Shown in pieces: positions 22,713 through 34,370 of a stretch of DNA of 64,000 bases. The stretch lies in contig NC_092603.1 in assembly GCF_047663525.1 (NCBI RefSeq), positions 1,033,501-1,097,500 of the forward strand, written 5' to 3'. The stretch comes from Anas platyrhynchos. Its lineage: Eukaryota > Chordata > Aves > Anseriformes > Anatidae. The notes beneath the pieces were generated by a model. The model saw nothing but the letters and a program-made list of their open reading frames with translations, was not told where the DNA came from and ran no database searches. Every line of letters begins with the position of its first letter. Within the stretch, counting starts at the first letter, position 1. The position numbers and the translations under genes were made by a program.

Positions 22713-25700
22713 ATGGCGCTGACAACGGTTTACACCGACCTGGAGTTGCCACCGGGTCCCAGAGGCATCCCACAGCTCCCAAAGCCTCACGGTGAGTGGA
22801 TTTGCTTCGTACCCATGGGTGCAGGGGTCCCTCTGGGCTTTGGACCTGTATCTTTTGGGGGAGGTGGGCTGGACGCCCTACAAACGGTGCTGGTGCTGTC
22901 CCTGGTGCCACTCCGGAGCTGCTGGGCCCTAGAATGGGGCGGGGGAAACACAGGAAGAAGAAATTTTTTATTTTTTTTTTTTTTCTGGCCCAAATCCTCA
23001 TTTTCCTCGAGGATGTTTGCTGTCCACCTCCGCTACGGGGCAGAGCAGCTGCACGAGCAGATTTCTTTCCCCAAATCTCTCTGAAATGTGCTGCAAGGAG
23101 AATTTCCCCGAGGACACCGCTACCTGCAGAGCTTTTGCACGCTCCCCTTTCTCACCTCGCTCGAGGGCTTCTGCAAGCGGGCTGCAACCGAGCAGCAATT
23201 GTGGCTTTGAGCACCCCAAGGCTTCATTTTGGGCCCTTCCCTTGAGCCAGGACCCCCCCAAGCCCCCTCCCAGGTGCAGCATGGGGTGCAAGGAGCTGAG
23301 CTGCTGTTCATCACCTCGGCCAAGTGAGGGAGGCAGCTTGTGGGTGTTTTTTTTGCTTCTCAGCTCCCCTCCAAGATACCTTGCAGGATGCAGGGCGAGG
23401 GGGGGAGGGGGGACAGACGTGTCTGTCCCCATGACGTGGACACCAAACTGAAAGGGGTTAAAACAGGGAAGGGATGGTGACGTTGTGGGTTTCTCTCCCA
23501 ATACAGGTCCCGTTGCAGGTCACCGGTGGTACTGGGTGATAATGGGAACCGGATGGGTTGGGGCCGCCGTCCTGGCGGGCATCGTGGTGTGGCTGCTGCA
23601 GCGACACGGTGAGTGGCGGGGTGTCAGGGTGGGGGGACAACAAATCAAATCCCCCCCCACAAATGCCATGGCAGCTCTGTATTGCACCTGTATTTAGAGA
23701 ACATCTCCTGGACACACCAGGTTGTTTTTTTGTTTGTTTTTTTTTGTTTATTTATTTGTTTTGTGGGTTTGATGCCTGTGCTGCCACAAATCCCTGCTCC
23801 CTCTGGCAGCACCTTGCTCCATCCCACGCCGAGGGTGGCTCCGCACAAGGGTTTCACCCCACTGCTTGCATCCTGGGGTCAAACCCATCCCGCCCCCCCA
23901 ATTTCAGATGGAAACAGCCTCAATCCCACTGGCTCATGCTCCTGGGAACCCTGCCTGGGCAAGGACACCCCCAGCTCCAACTGCTCCCTGAACTACTTCC
24001 AGCTGGGGCTCAGAGAGCGGCTGTGCGAGGCCGAGAGCCACCAGGCACCAGGTAGCCCACGCTGTTACGGGGGTGTTGGCTTGCTTTGGGCCCCTCCACG
24101 CAGAAAATGGGGCCCAACGGCCAGGGAAAGCCCCCCTGGACTCCCCATCCTGCTGCTTTCCCTCCGCGTTGTCACCTTTATCCTTCCCCTCTCCATGCAC
24201 CCCTCTTTGTCCCTTCAACCTCTGCTCCTATCCCTCCAACCCCAGCTTTCCCCCCAGTTCTCATAAAGACTTTTATCCTAAAAAACAAAACAAAACAAAA
24301 CAAGGGGTTGAGAAAAGCTTGGGAGGGCCCTGGGGAGGGGTCTCCCAGCTTCGCCCCTTACCCAGCTCACGTCCCCAACCCCTGCCCCAGGTGCCGAGGG
24401 CTGCTGGCTCTGCCCTGCGGGCTGGCAGCCCTTTGCCACCAAATGCTACTGGGTTTCTGCAAAAACCCTGCCCTGGGAAGAGGCAGGAGGTGACTGCAAG
24501 GACAGGAGGGCAGAGCTGGTGGTGCTGAAGAGCATGGAGGAGAAGGTAAAAGACCAAAGAGAAAGCATCACGACCCCAATCAGATTTTTTTGCAGCTGAT
24601 GCTGCCTGCCCAAGTTGCAGAGACAATCGGATGTCAGGGAAAAATAAATAATAATAAAGAGGGGGGAATAATAATGATAAAATAATAAAATAATAATAGA
24701 AGGGGGAGAAAAGGAGGTGAAGGGGGGGGAAAAGAGGGAGGGGGAAGAAAAGGGAGAGAAGGGGGGAAGAAAAGGGAGAGAAAAAGAGGATAAGGGGGAA
24801 AGGGGGATAAGGTGGGAAAAAGAGGGAGAGTGGGGAAAAAGGATGGGGGGGGAAAATGGGGAGGAGGAGAAAACGGGGGAGAAGGGGTGAAAAGGAAGAG
24901 AAAGGGGGGGAAAAACAGGGAGATGGGGTCTGCTTCCTCCTCCCCTAGGACTTCATTGGGACCATGAGCAAAGAATTACCAGGGAGCTGGACGGGGCTCA
25001 GCACCATCCTGACTCACGGTGAGGAGTGGACGTGGATGGATGGATCCCCTTTGCAGGATGATTTGTGAGTTGTTCCCGAGCCCCATGCAAAAATCCCATC
25101 CCAGGAGAAATTTGGGTTGCTCACCCCCTTCCTTGACAGCAAACTCCCCCCAGAATCCTTCCAGAGCTGGTGGGGAGCAAATGAAATTTGGGCAATGCGG
25201 GCCCGCAGCCCCCAGCTGCTCGGCAAGGAGAGGAAGAAGTGATCAAAACATTTTTCCTACATATTTTCCCTGTAATTTCAGGCAGGGAAATTTCAACTGG
25301 TTAAAAAGGAGATGCCCCAGTCAGGGATATTTTGCAGCTGGGGTCCTCCTGTAGCCACATTGACTTTGATATCCAAAAAAAAAAAAAATAGAGCTTTTGG
25401 GAGAGATAAATATTTATTAACAAAGCTGAGGGTGGATGGGGAGGAGAAACAAGTGTGTTTTTTTTTTTGTTTGTTTTGGTTTGTTTCTTTTGTTTTGTTT
25501 TGTTTTGTTTTTTTAGTATTTTTTGTATTTTTGTTTTGGTTTGGTTTGTTTGTTTTTTTTGTGGGGCAAAAGCTGGAAAATTGCTTTCTCTGGAGAAATA
25601 GGAGGCAAACAGGGTGGTACACTCCAAGCTGAACGGCTGACTTGGTTAAACTTTTTTGGGGGGCTAAACAACCATCTGAAGAGATGAAATGTTGCTGCCG

Positions 25701-25885
25701 GAAGCAGCATCCAAGCGCTTTCTGTTGGGCTGACTAAAATCTTGCTTACGGTGCTCCCCAGGCTGCAGGTGTTTGGGGAAAGGAAGGCGAATGCCTGTGT
25801 GGCGATATCGAAGGGGCAGCTCCGCTCCCACTTGTGCAGCACGCCGTTGCATTGGATTTGCCAGAAAGAGGCCGCCAAGATTTAA
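22713..25885 (+). CDS. Gene D: KLR-like C-type lectin-like receptor with ITIM-like tail
   Basis: Six exons: 22713-22791, 23507-23608 (TM), 23908-24051 (stalk), 24391-24545 (CTLD1), 24949-25064 (CTLD2), 25762-25885 (CTLD3), totalling 239 aa with all phases matching (1,1,1,0,2). The tail begins MALTTVYTDLEL. Its tyrosine motif TVYTDL resembles an ITIM but has Thr where I, V, L or S is usual. The TM is GAAVLAGIVVWLL with a GTGW lead and no charged residue in the core. The stalk has four cysteines and two N-glycosylation sequons (SNCS, and GNSL followed by NPT). The CTLD shows CPAGW, KCYWVS, SWTGL in place of WIGL, EEWTWMDGS, NACVAIS and HWICQKE. It has no calcium-site motif. It converges on F, 501 bp from stop to stop. 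All exons are open and probably functional. Confidence 0.85.
24640..24930 (+). repeat. Polypurine tract in gene D intron 4
   Basis: About 290 bp, almost entirely A and G (runs such as GGGGGGGAAAAG), after an AATAATAAT tract. It lies between the CTLD1 and CTLD2 exons. The inverted copy is the polypyrimidine stretch at 43685-43985 in D'. Confidence 0.85.
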
Positions 25886-26247
25886 GCACAGCTTCAACTG
25901 AGGGAGCCACGACAAGGCACAAACGGGATGGGACACAGCACCGGGATGCCAAAAAGTTGCTCCAGAGCTTCGAGGCTGGTGGCTTCTCCCAGCTCTGCTT
26001 CGTTCTTCCACTTTCCCTTTCTCCTCCTATATCTGAATCCCACAAACAAGGGCATCAAGCCCTCAAGCTTCAGAGTGCTGGACAAATGTTTTTTCCAAAC
26101 CTTTTGGATATTCCCAAGTCTCTCTGCAACTGCTACAAAGACGCGAGTGGCTGAAGGATCCTTTTATCCCAGAGCTCCACGCTGTTGTTTCAAGGAGTTT
26201 CTACTTCTGCAAGCTGAAGTTAAAATAAATTAATACTTATTTTTTTA

Positions 26248-26287
26248 AATAAAGCACCGTCAGGAACCCTACACAAGGGGGTTTAAT
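26248..26287. terminator. Convergent poly(A) signals of genes D and F
   Basis: AATAAA at 26248-26253 serves D on the plus strand (about 360 nt after its stop). ATTAAA on the minus strand at 26287-26282 serves F (about 100 nt after its stop). The two signals are under 40 bp apart, so the transcripts would meet or overlap slightly. Confidence 0.65.
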
Positions 26288-26386
26288 GATAGCAGCTTTC
26301 TCTTCGTTATCTTCACGGTGTAAATTCGGAGGCGACTCCAGGATGCAGGAGGATGCTGCAGGGGGCCACTCAGGGCTCTCCTCCAA

Positions 26387-29300
26387 CTATGCTCCCCTGG
26401 GGCTCTGCAGGGGGTGGCTGCAGACTGAATACTTCTGCTGGGAGCACCAGTCACTGCTGACCCCAGCCAGGTTGATGTAGGCACATTGGCCATTGCCCTT
26501 GATATCGAACCTGCACAGAGTAGCAGAAGGAGAAGTCAAGGGGCTGAGCATCTCCCACATAAGCAAACGGTGCTGGAAGGAGGAGGAAGAATCCTTTCCA
26601 GCGGACAATGACCCCCATACAAAGCTAAATCTGCCCCCTTCCATGAAGGAAGAAATATTTTTGGTTGATTAATCCCATATGGGTTCATCCAGGGATGCCC
26701 TCTGCATCCACAAGCTGCTTCCCAGTGTTATATATGGAATGGTAATTCGTGTCGAGAAAATGGTTGATATTAATAAAGAAGGGGGAGATTTGAGAGTGTG
26801 GCCATGGGGGTCAGAAAGCCCTGTGGTTGAGATACCATTAGACTCTTAACGACGAGGCCATCAGGAATATAAAAAAGATTAGAGGGAACAAAGAAGGGTG
26901 ATTCAGGAGACTCCATGCAGTCTCTGGTTTCTTGTTCTCCAGATGGTCTCTTGTTCTCCAGTCATTAAGGCATGGATGTTTCTGGGTGTTTGCTGTTGTT
27001 GTTACATTCAAAGTTGTCTGACCAATGAAAAGTTGTTTTGAAAAGAACCGCTGTGGAGAGAAGGGTATAAGAGGGGAGCCTGTCCTCAAGATGAAAAAGG
27101 CAACACTATGTGATGAAGTTATGTCATCAATAAAGAAGCAGAAAGAAGGAATGAAAAGGAACAGGCTGGCAGAATGGAGACCAGTACAGGAACAGGCACA
27201 TTGATCGCCTCATGAAGATAGGTTCGACCAAACTTGGCAAACTGCTCAGAGAAGCTCGTACAGAAAGTCACTGGAAATGGGCGCACCGGAGCTGGGAAGA
27301 AGCTCAAGCTGACAGAAGCGGACCTGTGCACACAACTGCCCCTCGCTGGTCAGCAGTTGCGCGTTATGGGGAATCAACACCCTAAGGAACAAAGACTGTC
27401 CTGGTAACCTTAAAATCAGACAGTTTATGATCCTGAAACATGGGACCAAATTGAGGTCAAGGTGTGGGACTCTGCAACTAAAAGTGGCAAGGTTGCGGTG
27501 AGATTGCTGGGCACCTGGTGAGCAATCTCTGAGGCCTTAAAGAGCCATTTGGGGCCACAGTCAGAGACGTGTGGTTTGTCAGATAGTGAGGGAGCTGTGG
27601 GCTCCTTTACTGATCCGACTGCTACGCCATCAGCCCCTCTGCTGCTACAGCCATCGAAGGCTTTTGCTGTTCCGCCCCCTGTTGGCCTGAACGTGGCTTT
27701 TGACCCAGGCCTCATTGGCCTTGAAAAGGGAGATGGATATGCTTTTCTTCGATCCGGGAAGAACGGGATACATAAGGCCCAAAGGCCAAGTCACTTGACA
27801 ACTTAAAGCGAGACAGATTGTTGAAAAGGAATGGAAAATGGAGACTTGTTTGTAATCAATAAAAGGAATGGAAGATTGAGACTGTTAAGTCATGGATCTT
27901 AAAGGATTGTTTGTTACCTTTCCTGATTGTACGTATGTATAGGTGTACTCGGGTTTAGTATGTAAAAGCGATGTTCTGTATATTTAGAATGTTTGATGTT
28001 CGTGTGTGTGTGTTGGTGGAGCGTAGACTCCCCGCACACCCAGCCCTATTTACTTGCCTTTTATAGTTTTTATACCTTTTATAGCTTTTATACCTTCTAT
28101 AGATTTTAGAAATATTACAAAATTCAGATTGAGTTGAGACTTCATTTATAACATTAGTATTATAAATGAAGTCTCAACTCAATCTGAATTTAGTAATATT
28201 TATACTTATAAAAGGTATAAAAGGCAATTAAACAGCGCTGGGTGTGCGGGGAGTCTACGCTCCACCAACACACACACACGAACAGCAAACATTCTAAATA
28301 TACAGAACATCGCTTTTACATACTAAACCCGAGTACACCTATACATACGTACAATCAGGAAAGGTAACAAACAATCCTTTAAGATCCATGACTTAACAGT
28401 CTCAATCTTCCATTCCTTTTCTTGATTACAAACAAGTCTCCATTTTCCATTCCTTTTGAACAATATGTCTCTCTCCCAGTTGTCAAGCAACTCAGCCTTC
28501 AGGCCTTATGTATCCCATTCTTCCGGGATCGAAGAAAATCATACCCATCTCCTTTTCAAGCCAATGAGGCCTGGGTCAAAAGGCACGTCCAGGTCAGCAG
28601 GGGGCGTAACAGCAAAGGCCTGAGATGGCTGTAGCGGCAGAGGGGCCCATGGCGTGGCAGTCGGATCAGTAAAGGAGCCCACAGCTCCCTCACTATCTGG
28701 CAAACCACATGTTTGTGAATTGTGGATCCACATGGCTCTTTAAGGCCTCAGGGATTGCTCGCCAGGTGCCCAGCAATCTCACCGCAACCTTGTCGTTTTT
28801 AGTTGCAGAGTCCCACACCTTGACCTCAATTTGGTCCCATGTTTCAGGCTTATAAACTGTCCAATTGTTAATAAGGAGAATAAGCTGTAAGGTTACCAGG
28901 ACAGTCTTTGTTCCTTAGGGCGTTGATTCCCCATAACGCGCAACTGCTGACCAGCGAGGGGCAGTTGTGTGCACAGGTCCGCTTCTGTCAGCTTGAGCTT
29001 CTTCCCAGCTCCGGTGCGCCCATTTCCAGTGACTTTCTGTACGAGCTTCTCTGAGCAGTTTGCCAAGTTTGGTCGAACCTATCTTCATGAGGCGATCAAT
29101 GTGCCTGTTCCTGTACTGGTCTCCATTCTACTAGCCTGCTCCTTTTCACTCCTCCTTTCTGCTTCTTTATTGATGACATAACTTCATCACATCGTGTTGC
29201 CTTTTTCATCTTGAGGACAGGCTTCCCTCTTATACCCTTCTCTCCACAGCAGTTCTTTTCAAAACACCTTTTCATTGGTCAAACAACTTTGCATATATCA

Positions 29301-31457
29301 GCAGCAAACACCCAGAAACATCCATGCCTTAATGGCTGGAGAACAAGAAACCAGTTGGAGAACAAGAAACCAGAGACTGCATGGAGTCTCCTGAATCACC
29401 CTACTTTGTTCCCTCTAAACTCTTTTATATTCCTGATGGCCTCGTCGTTAAGAGTCTAATGGTATCTCAACCACAGGGCTTTCCAACCCCCATGACCACA
29501 CTCCCACATCTCCCCCTTCTTTATGAATATCAACCATTTTCTCGACACGAAGTACCACTCCATATGTAACACCAAGGACCAAGCATTAGAAGAAGGGGTG
29601 GTTAATTGCTCCCAGTCCATTACAAAATATGAGGAAAAGCAGCCATGACGTACAGGTTGTTGAAGAGAGACCCGTTACACCATCTCCAGGGGTTGGATCC
29701 CTCTCGATGCAGACCAACCCAGTAGTGCAAGGGACGTCCGTAGTGCAATAGGAAGTGCTGGAAAGCAAAGAAGAAATGTTGTGCCCATCTTCACCTTACA
29801 TCCTCCAAGGAACCCCACAGCTGCTTCCCAAAAAGCCACCCCAGCACCCGGCAAACCCCTCTTTTAACCAAGTCCTCCTGGCTGTCGATGGTGGCCAGCT
29901 GGGCTCCTAGGGAGAGGCAGAAGCTCTGGCTCTTGTTCCAGTTGGTCTCGTTCTGCACAAAGTAGAAGCATTTCTCCCTGAACCCGATGCCGTTTTCTGA
30001 GCAGGTGGGAAGGATGGGAGAGGGGCAGGATGGACATTTCCTGGCTGGAAATAAGCAGAAGGAAATCTGCTTATTTTAATCAGTGGTGATGATTTGTGAG
30101 ATCTAATCCCGTAAAAAACATGTTCATTTCCACTTCTCATTTTATTTTTGTTGTTTTCACCTTTCTGTTCAAAATATTCATTTTCAGTTCAAGAAGCCAT
30201 TTAGGGCTGAAATAAACACCTCCTTCCTCTCCATAAAGGTCTTTCTGCAGCTTCCTCCTGGAGCAGAGTGTTTTGAGGCAATTTTGGCCCCTTTACGGAC
30301 AAATTTTGCCCCCATCCAGGTTTTCCCGTGGCATCCCATGCCCAGCCCCTGCCCTATCCTCACCACTGGGTTTTCCAAAGGGGAGGAGAGGATTCTGGTA
30401 GGGCCACCTCCATCCTCTTACCCGCCAGGGCAATGACGGTGATCACCAACGCTGTCACGAGCACGGTGGCCCCGATGGGGATCAGTTTGTCCTTAAGGCA
30501 CTTGAGGCTAAAAGCTGGAGGGAGAACAAAGCAACGGAGCACAGAGGAGAGGCACGGTCAACAAACATGGGGTGCAAGTGCCTCCAAGAGCCCCCCGAGC
30601 TGCCCACTGCCCCTCTATTCCCCCCAGCACCTGAAAATACACCCAGAAAGTACATATCCGGGGGAAAAGGCTCAGTTCAGAGGCTGCCTTTGGCTTCTGA
30701 GGATTTTTAGGGCTGCCTGAGCTCATTGCATCACTTCCATCCCCTTCAAGCTTGGATATGAGCATTGCACCCACACCCACAGCTCACGCCATTCCATACC
30801 TCTCACAGCTTTCCCATCCTTACGCTCCTCTCCCCAGCTATTTTAATTAAATTAAATTATGCCCATGTAGCTCTAAGCTCTGCCATGACCTCCAGCAGCA
30901 CTGCGGCATCCCAAAAAAAGGACTGGTGCTTACTCGTCTCCGTTGCTCTTTGGCGTGGGGACATCATCACAGCAGTCGGGTCCTCACCTATAACAAAGCC
31001 AAGGGGCTGGTAAGGACGTGGAGGAGCCCCTCTGCCTCCTGCCTGGCCCCGTGAGCAGGATCAGGCCCCACACACCCCTCTGCACCCATTAGGGCCAGCC
31101 CGAGGGCTGCAGCAGCAGTTCATCCCCTTATTTTGGGGAAGATGGAAAGCAGACAGTGGTGGATGCATGGTTTCCACCTTCCTGCTTTGAAGGAGAACTC
31201 GAGCCCATTGTTTTTGAGCCAGGAAACCATTTCAGCACCTTCTGTTTGCCATGGGGAAGTGCGGTCTCGATAACTTCCCCATTTCTTCAACGTTTTTTGG
31301 CTCCAGCCCCCGCTCCACTTGACAGCCCACCAGAAGAACACACTATAGCAACATAACCCTAAAATCCAAACCACCCATCGCAGGCAGGGCAGCCCTTAAG
31401 ACCAGTAAGGAAAGAGCACGGGGGTTATTTACCTGCATCAGGAAGGGTTTCTGCCAT
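26387..31457 (-). CDS. Gene F: CLEC2/CD69-like C-type lectin-like protein
   Basis: Six exons on the minus strand: 31457-31433, 30987-30934, 30514-30422 (TM), 30044-29869 (CTLD1), 29757-29654 (CTLD2), 26510-26387 (CTLD3), giving 191 aa with phases 1,1,1,0,2. The tail (MAETLPDAGEDPT...) has no tyrosine motif, as expected for a CLEC2-type ligand. TM: LIPIGATVLVTALVITVIAL. The CTLD shows NGIGFREKCFYF, NETNWNKS, HYWVGL, PWRWCNGSLF, QCAYINLAG and YSVCSH. The CTLD1 donor is a weak GTTAAA and the CTLD2 donor is GTACGT, so splicing may be inefficient. The last intron is 3.1 kb because it holds the palindromic LTR pair. The gene converges on receptor gene D. Confidence 0.8.
26726..28153 (+). mobile_element. 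LTR-like family 1 element, left arm of a palindrome
   Basis: About 1.43 kb, starting TGTTATATATGG and ending TTTATAACA (TG...CA). Inside is a gag-like open stretch and short shards recognisable from a retroviral RT region (near 27855-27915: GTAATCAATAAAAGG, CTTAAAGGATTGTTTG). Its outer flank is CCCAG. Confidence 0.85.
28160..29571 (-). mobile_element. LTR-like family 1 element, right arm of a palindrome
   Basis: The inverted copy of the left arm over its full length with only scattered differences. It meets the left arm tail to tail across a few spacer bases at about 28154-28159. The outer end reads TAACA followed by CCAAG, one base different from the left flank CCCAG, a possible target duplication for the pair as one unit. 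Confidence 0.85.
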
Positions 31458-31952
31458 CCTCAAAGTCCCTTTTTTTCCTGTTTTTTGTTTGTTTGTTTGT
31501 TTCTCCAGCCAGCTCTTCTAAAAAATATCCGAGATGCTATTTAGGCCTGGACGCACCATTTTCTTAAAGCGCATGGGAAAACATCCTCATTTCTTGCTGT
31601 TTCTATTCACTCCAAACTTCGTTCAGTCCCACAGGCTGCAGAAAATGTCCCAGCTCGTAACTGAAAATAAGTAAATAAAAAGAAAAATTAACGATAAAAC
31701 AAGAAAACCACAGATGAAGCTATTGCCACGGAATCATTTCCATCTCAAAAAGAGCTCAGGCTCTTTAACGGAAGAGCCTCCAGGTGCGTTGAACAAAGCC
31801 CAGATGATTATTCTGTGTAAACAGGCAAAACATTGGGATATCCAGACCATGCGGCTGTTTTTTTCTGCTTTGTTTTACAAGAATTTCCCAGGCAAAACCA
31901 GCTTGGCCTTTTATTTCCCAAACAAAGCATAAAAAGGTCTTAGTTTTTCTGG

Positions 31953-32645
31953 TGGTTTTACCATGCTGGGCAGCTAAACCCCACAACCGCTCTCTCACTC
32001 CCCTTCCTTTAGATGAGGAGGGGGAGAAGGAAAGCAAAGAACAACTCACGGGTTGAGATAAGGGTAATTTAATTAAAGGGAAATAATAATAACAATTAAA
32101 TAAAGACTACCATGAACTAAACAGTTTAACTAAGGGGGAAAAAAAAGGGAAAGGGGAAAAGGGAGGGGAAAAGGAAAAAAATAAAAAGAAGGGAGGAAAA
32201 CAAACAAAATAAATGAAGGCTATATGGAAGTGCAGAGGAAAGAAATTACTCTCTACTTCCCACAAATGAGCGATGATTGACCACGTCCTTGAAGCAAGGC
32301 CTCAACGCACGCAGCCGGTGTTGGAGAGGAGGACCGACGTCTTCCAAACGAGAGCCCACCCCTCCTCTGTTCTTCCTTTTTCCACCTTTTCTTGCCGAGT
32401 GTGACATCACATGGTACGGAATATCCCTTTGATTGGTTTAGGCCAGCTGCCCTAGTGATGCTTCCCTCCTCACTTTTTGCCCACCCCCTAGGAGGGTTAG
32501 AGAGAGTCCTGATGCTGTGCCAGCACTGCTCAGCAGCAGACACAACACTGGTGTGGTAACACTGCTGTTCCAGCTACAAGTACAGAGTACGGCACTGTAT
32601 GGGCTGCTGCCGGGAAAGTTAACATTCCAGCCAGACCCAGTACAG
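31953..32645 (-). mobile_element. Solo LTR (family 4), upstream of gene F
   Basis: On the minus strand it starts TGTACTGGGTCTGGCTGG and runs through GTTAACTTTCCCGG, a GATATTCCGTACCATGTGA block and a final GGTAAAACCA. This wording is typical of avian ERV LTRs. No internal retroviral sequence is adjacent. Confidence 0.7.
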
Positions 32646-34370
32646 TTTTAAAATTGCTCCATTTTGGATAAAGTTGGACCTGGGCAGAGCTTTGCTGCCT
32701 TACAACAGCTCGTTGCCACCCTCCTCAGAACCAACTCATCCCCAAAGGACTAAACTGCTCCTGCCCCAGACTACAGCTTGGTGTGTTTGGGAGGAAAAAA
32801 AAAAAGAAAAAAGGCAATAAAGGCTGTTTTCACATCAGATAGCATGCTGAAATCCGTAGGAGCAAACTTTGGTCTCAGTTTCATGGCTCCAGTGGGAAGA
32901 GAATTTACTGCCTGATCCAGCAGCACCCTCAGCAAACATGTTGGCAATGAAAACAAAGGCTCTTTGTCCAAGCAAAAAAAAAAAAAAAAAAAAGACAGAA
33001 ACACAGAAACCCTATGCCTGGTTGTTTGGTGCTGGTGGGCAGCTCGGCTCCATCGGGCTGCTCCTGCTCCCCATCCCCAAAGAGCTGGAGGAGAAAATAG
33101 GATGAAAAGAAAGCTCAAGGGTTGAGAAAAGGAGAAGGGATCCCAATTATACAGCCAAAACAGCCTCAGTATAGACAGATTTTAATTTATTGCCTGCTAA
33201 TTTATTGCCTGCTAAGAACAGACTGCAGCAGGGAGGACTAAAAACAAAACAAAACCAAATTCTGCCCCATCGACCCTCTTCTACCTGCTCCCCATGAGCT
33301 GGGCAGGGAAATGGGGTTGAGGTTGGTCCCTAATGCTTTGTCATTGCTGCTCCTTTGTGGGCACCCCCTGCTCCCCAAATCTTGCCCCATAAGCTCAACA
33401 CAACAGCTCCGATAAGCCAAATCCACCCAGCAGCAGCAGCCCCGTGCCCAAATCATAGCTCACCTGCATCCTCCAGCACATTCTGCAGGCACTCTCTTCC
33501 CCTCACCGCCATTGAAGTTAATTAGCTGGTGGCAAGTAAACGGTGGTTTAATAAATAACTCCAGCTGGTCACTCTGCAGCTGCACAGGTTAAATCTCCTC
33601 TTTTGTTTTTAGCTCAAAAAAATCCCTGGAATTAGGCTCAGGCATCCTTTGCCCAAACCTCACACAGTTCACACCCCTATAGCTCACCACTTGGTTCAAG
33701 GGAAGGGCAGCACATGCGGTTATCTGGAAACCCAATTTCAGCTCCCTGGCTCTTTGACTCAAGGCTTTTCGACCCTCTGCGGACCAGCTGGAGGCTTTTC
33801 AACCCGTGCCGATACGTGGCATTGGAACAGAGCCGAGTGGACTTTGAGCCCTGTTGCTAAAAAATGCAAAAAGTGTTTTTTTGATTTTTTTTTTCCAGTT
33901 CCATGAAACTCCTATAGAAAAACACACAAAGACTCTGCAGTGTCTGATTAGAGAATAAAAAGCAGACAATGTGGCAGGTTCCTAGCTGTCTCTGAGTCAT
34001 GGAAACAAAACAACAATGCTCTGCCCCCACCAGCATCAGAAATAAAAATAAAAATAATAATTAAAAAAAGGTTACTTACATTATTTGGCACTGCTGGTGC
34101 CTCTCTGTCTCAGGGGAAAATGAAACAAGACAGAGAAAAACACAGCTGCATCTGGGCTCGAAGCCAGATAACGGACAGAAAGTGTTGAGTTCCAGAAAGT
34201 GTTTTCTTCTGTGGTGTTTTTTTCCAAGTATCTTTCTGCTGCTCATAGAAGCAGCCTCCCATTTATTTTTAGTTCTGCAGGGTCAAATGGAAATATTTTC
34301 TTAAAAAAGAAAGGCTCTCTAAATATTCGTACTGTTAAAATTATCATGCCCAACAGCAGCCGGCTGGAAG
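32646..34370. other. Region without supported gene
   Basis: I see no exon or recognisable repeat apart from an A-run at 32972-32991 and a short tandem TTTATTGCCTGCTAA at about 33185-33215. Open frames here are short and without similarity that I recognise. Confidence 0.4.

Noticed and set aside
28130-28180. The palindrome centre as a cruciform replication origin or host regulatory hairpin
   Set aside because: The symmetry is fully explained by two inverted retroelement copies. Nothing else points to an origin.
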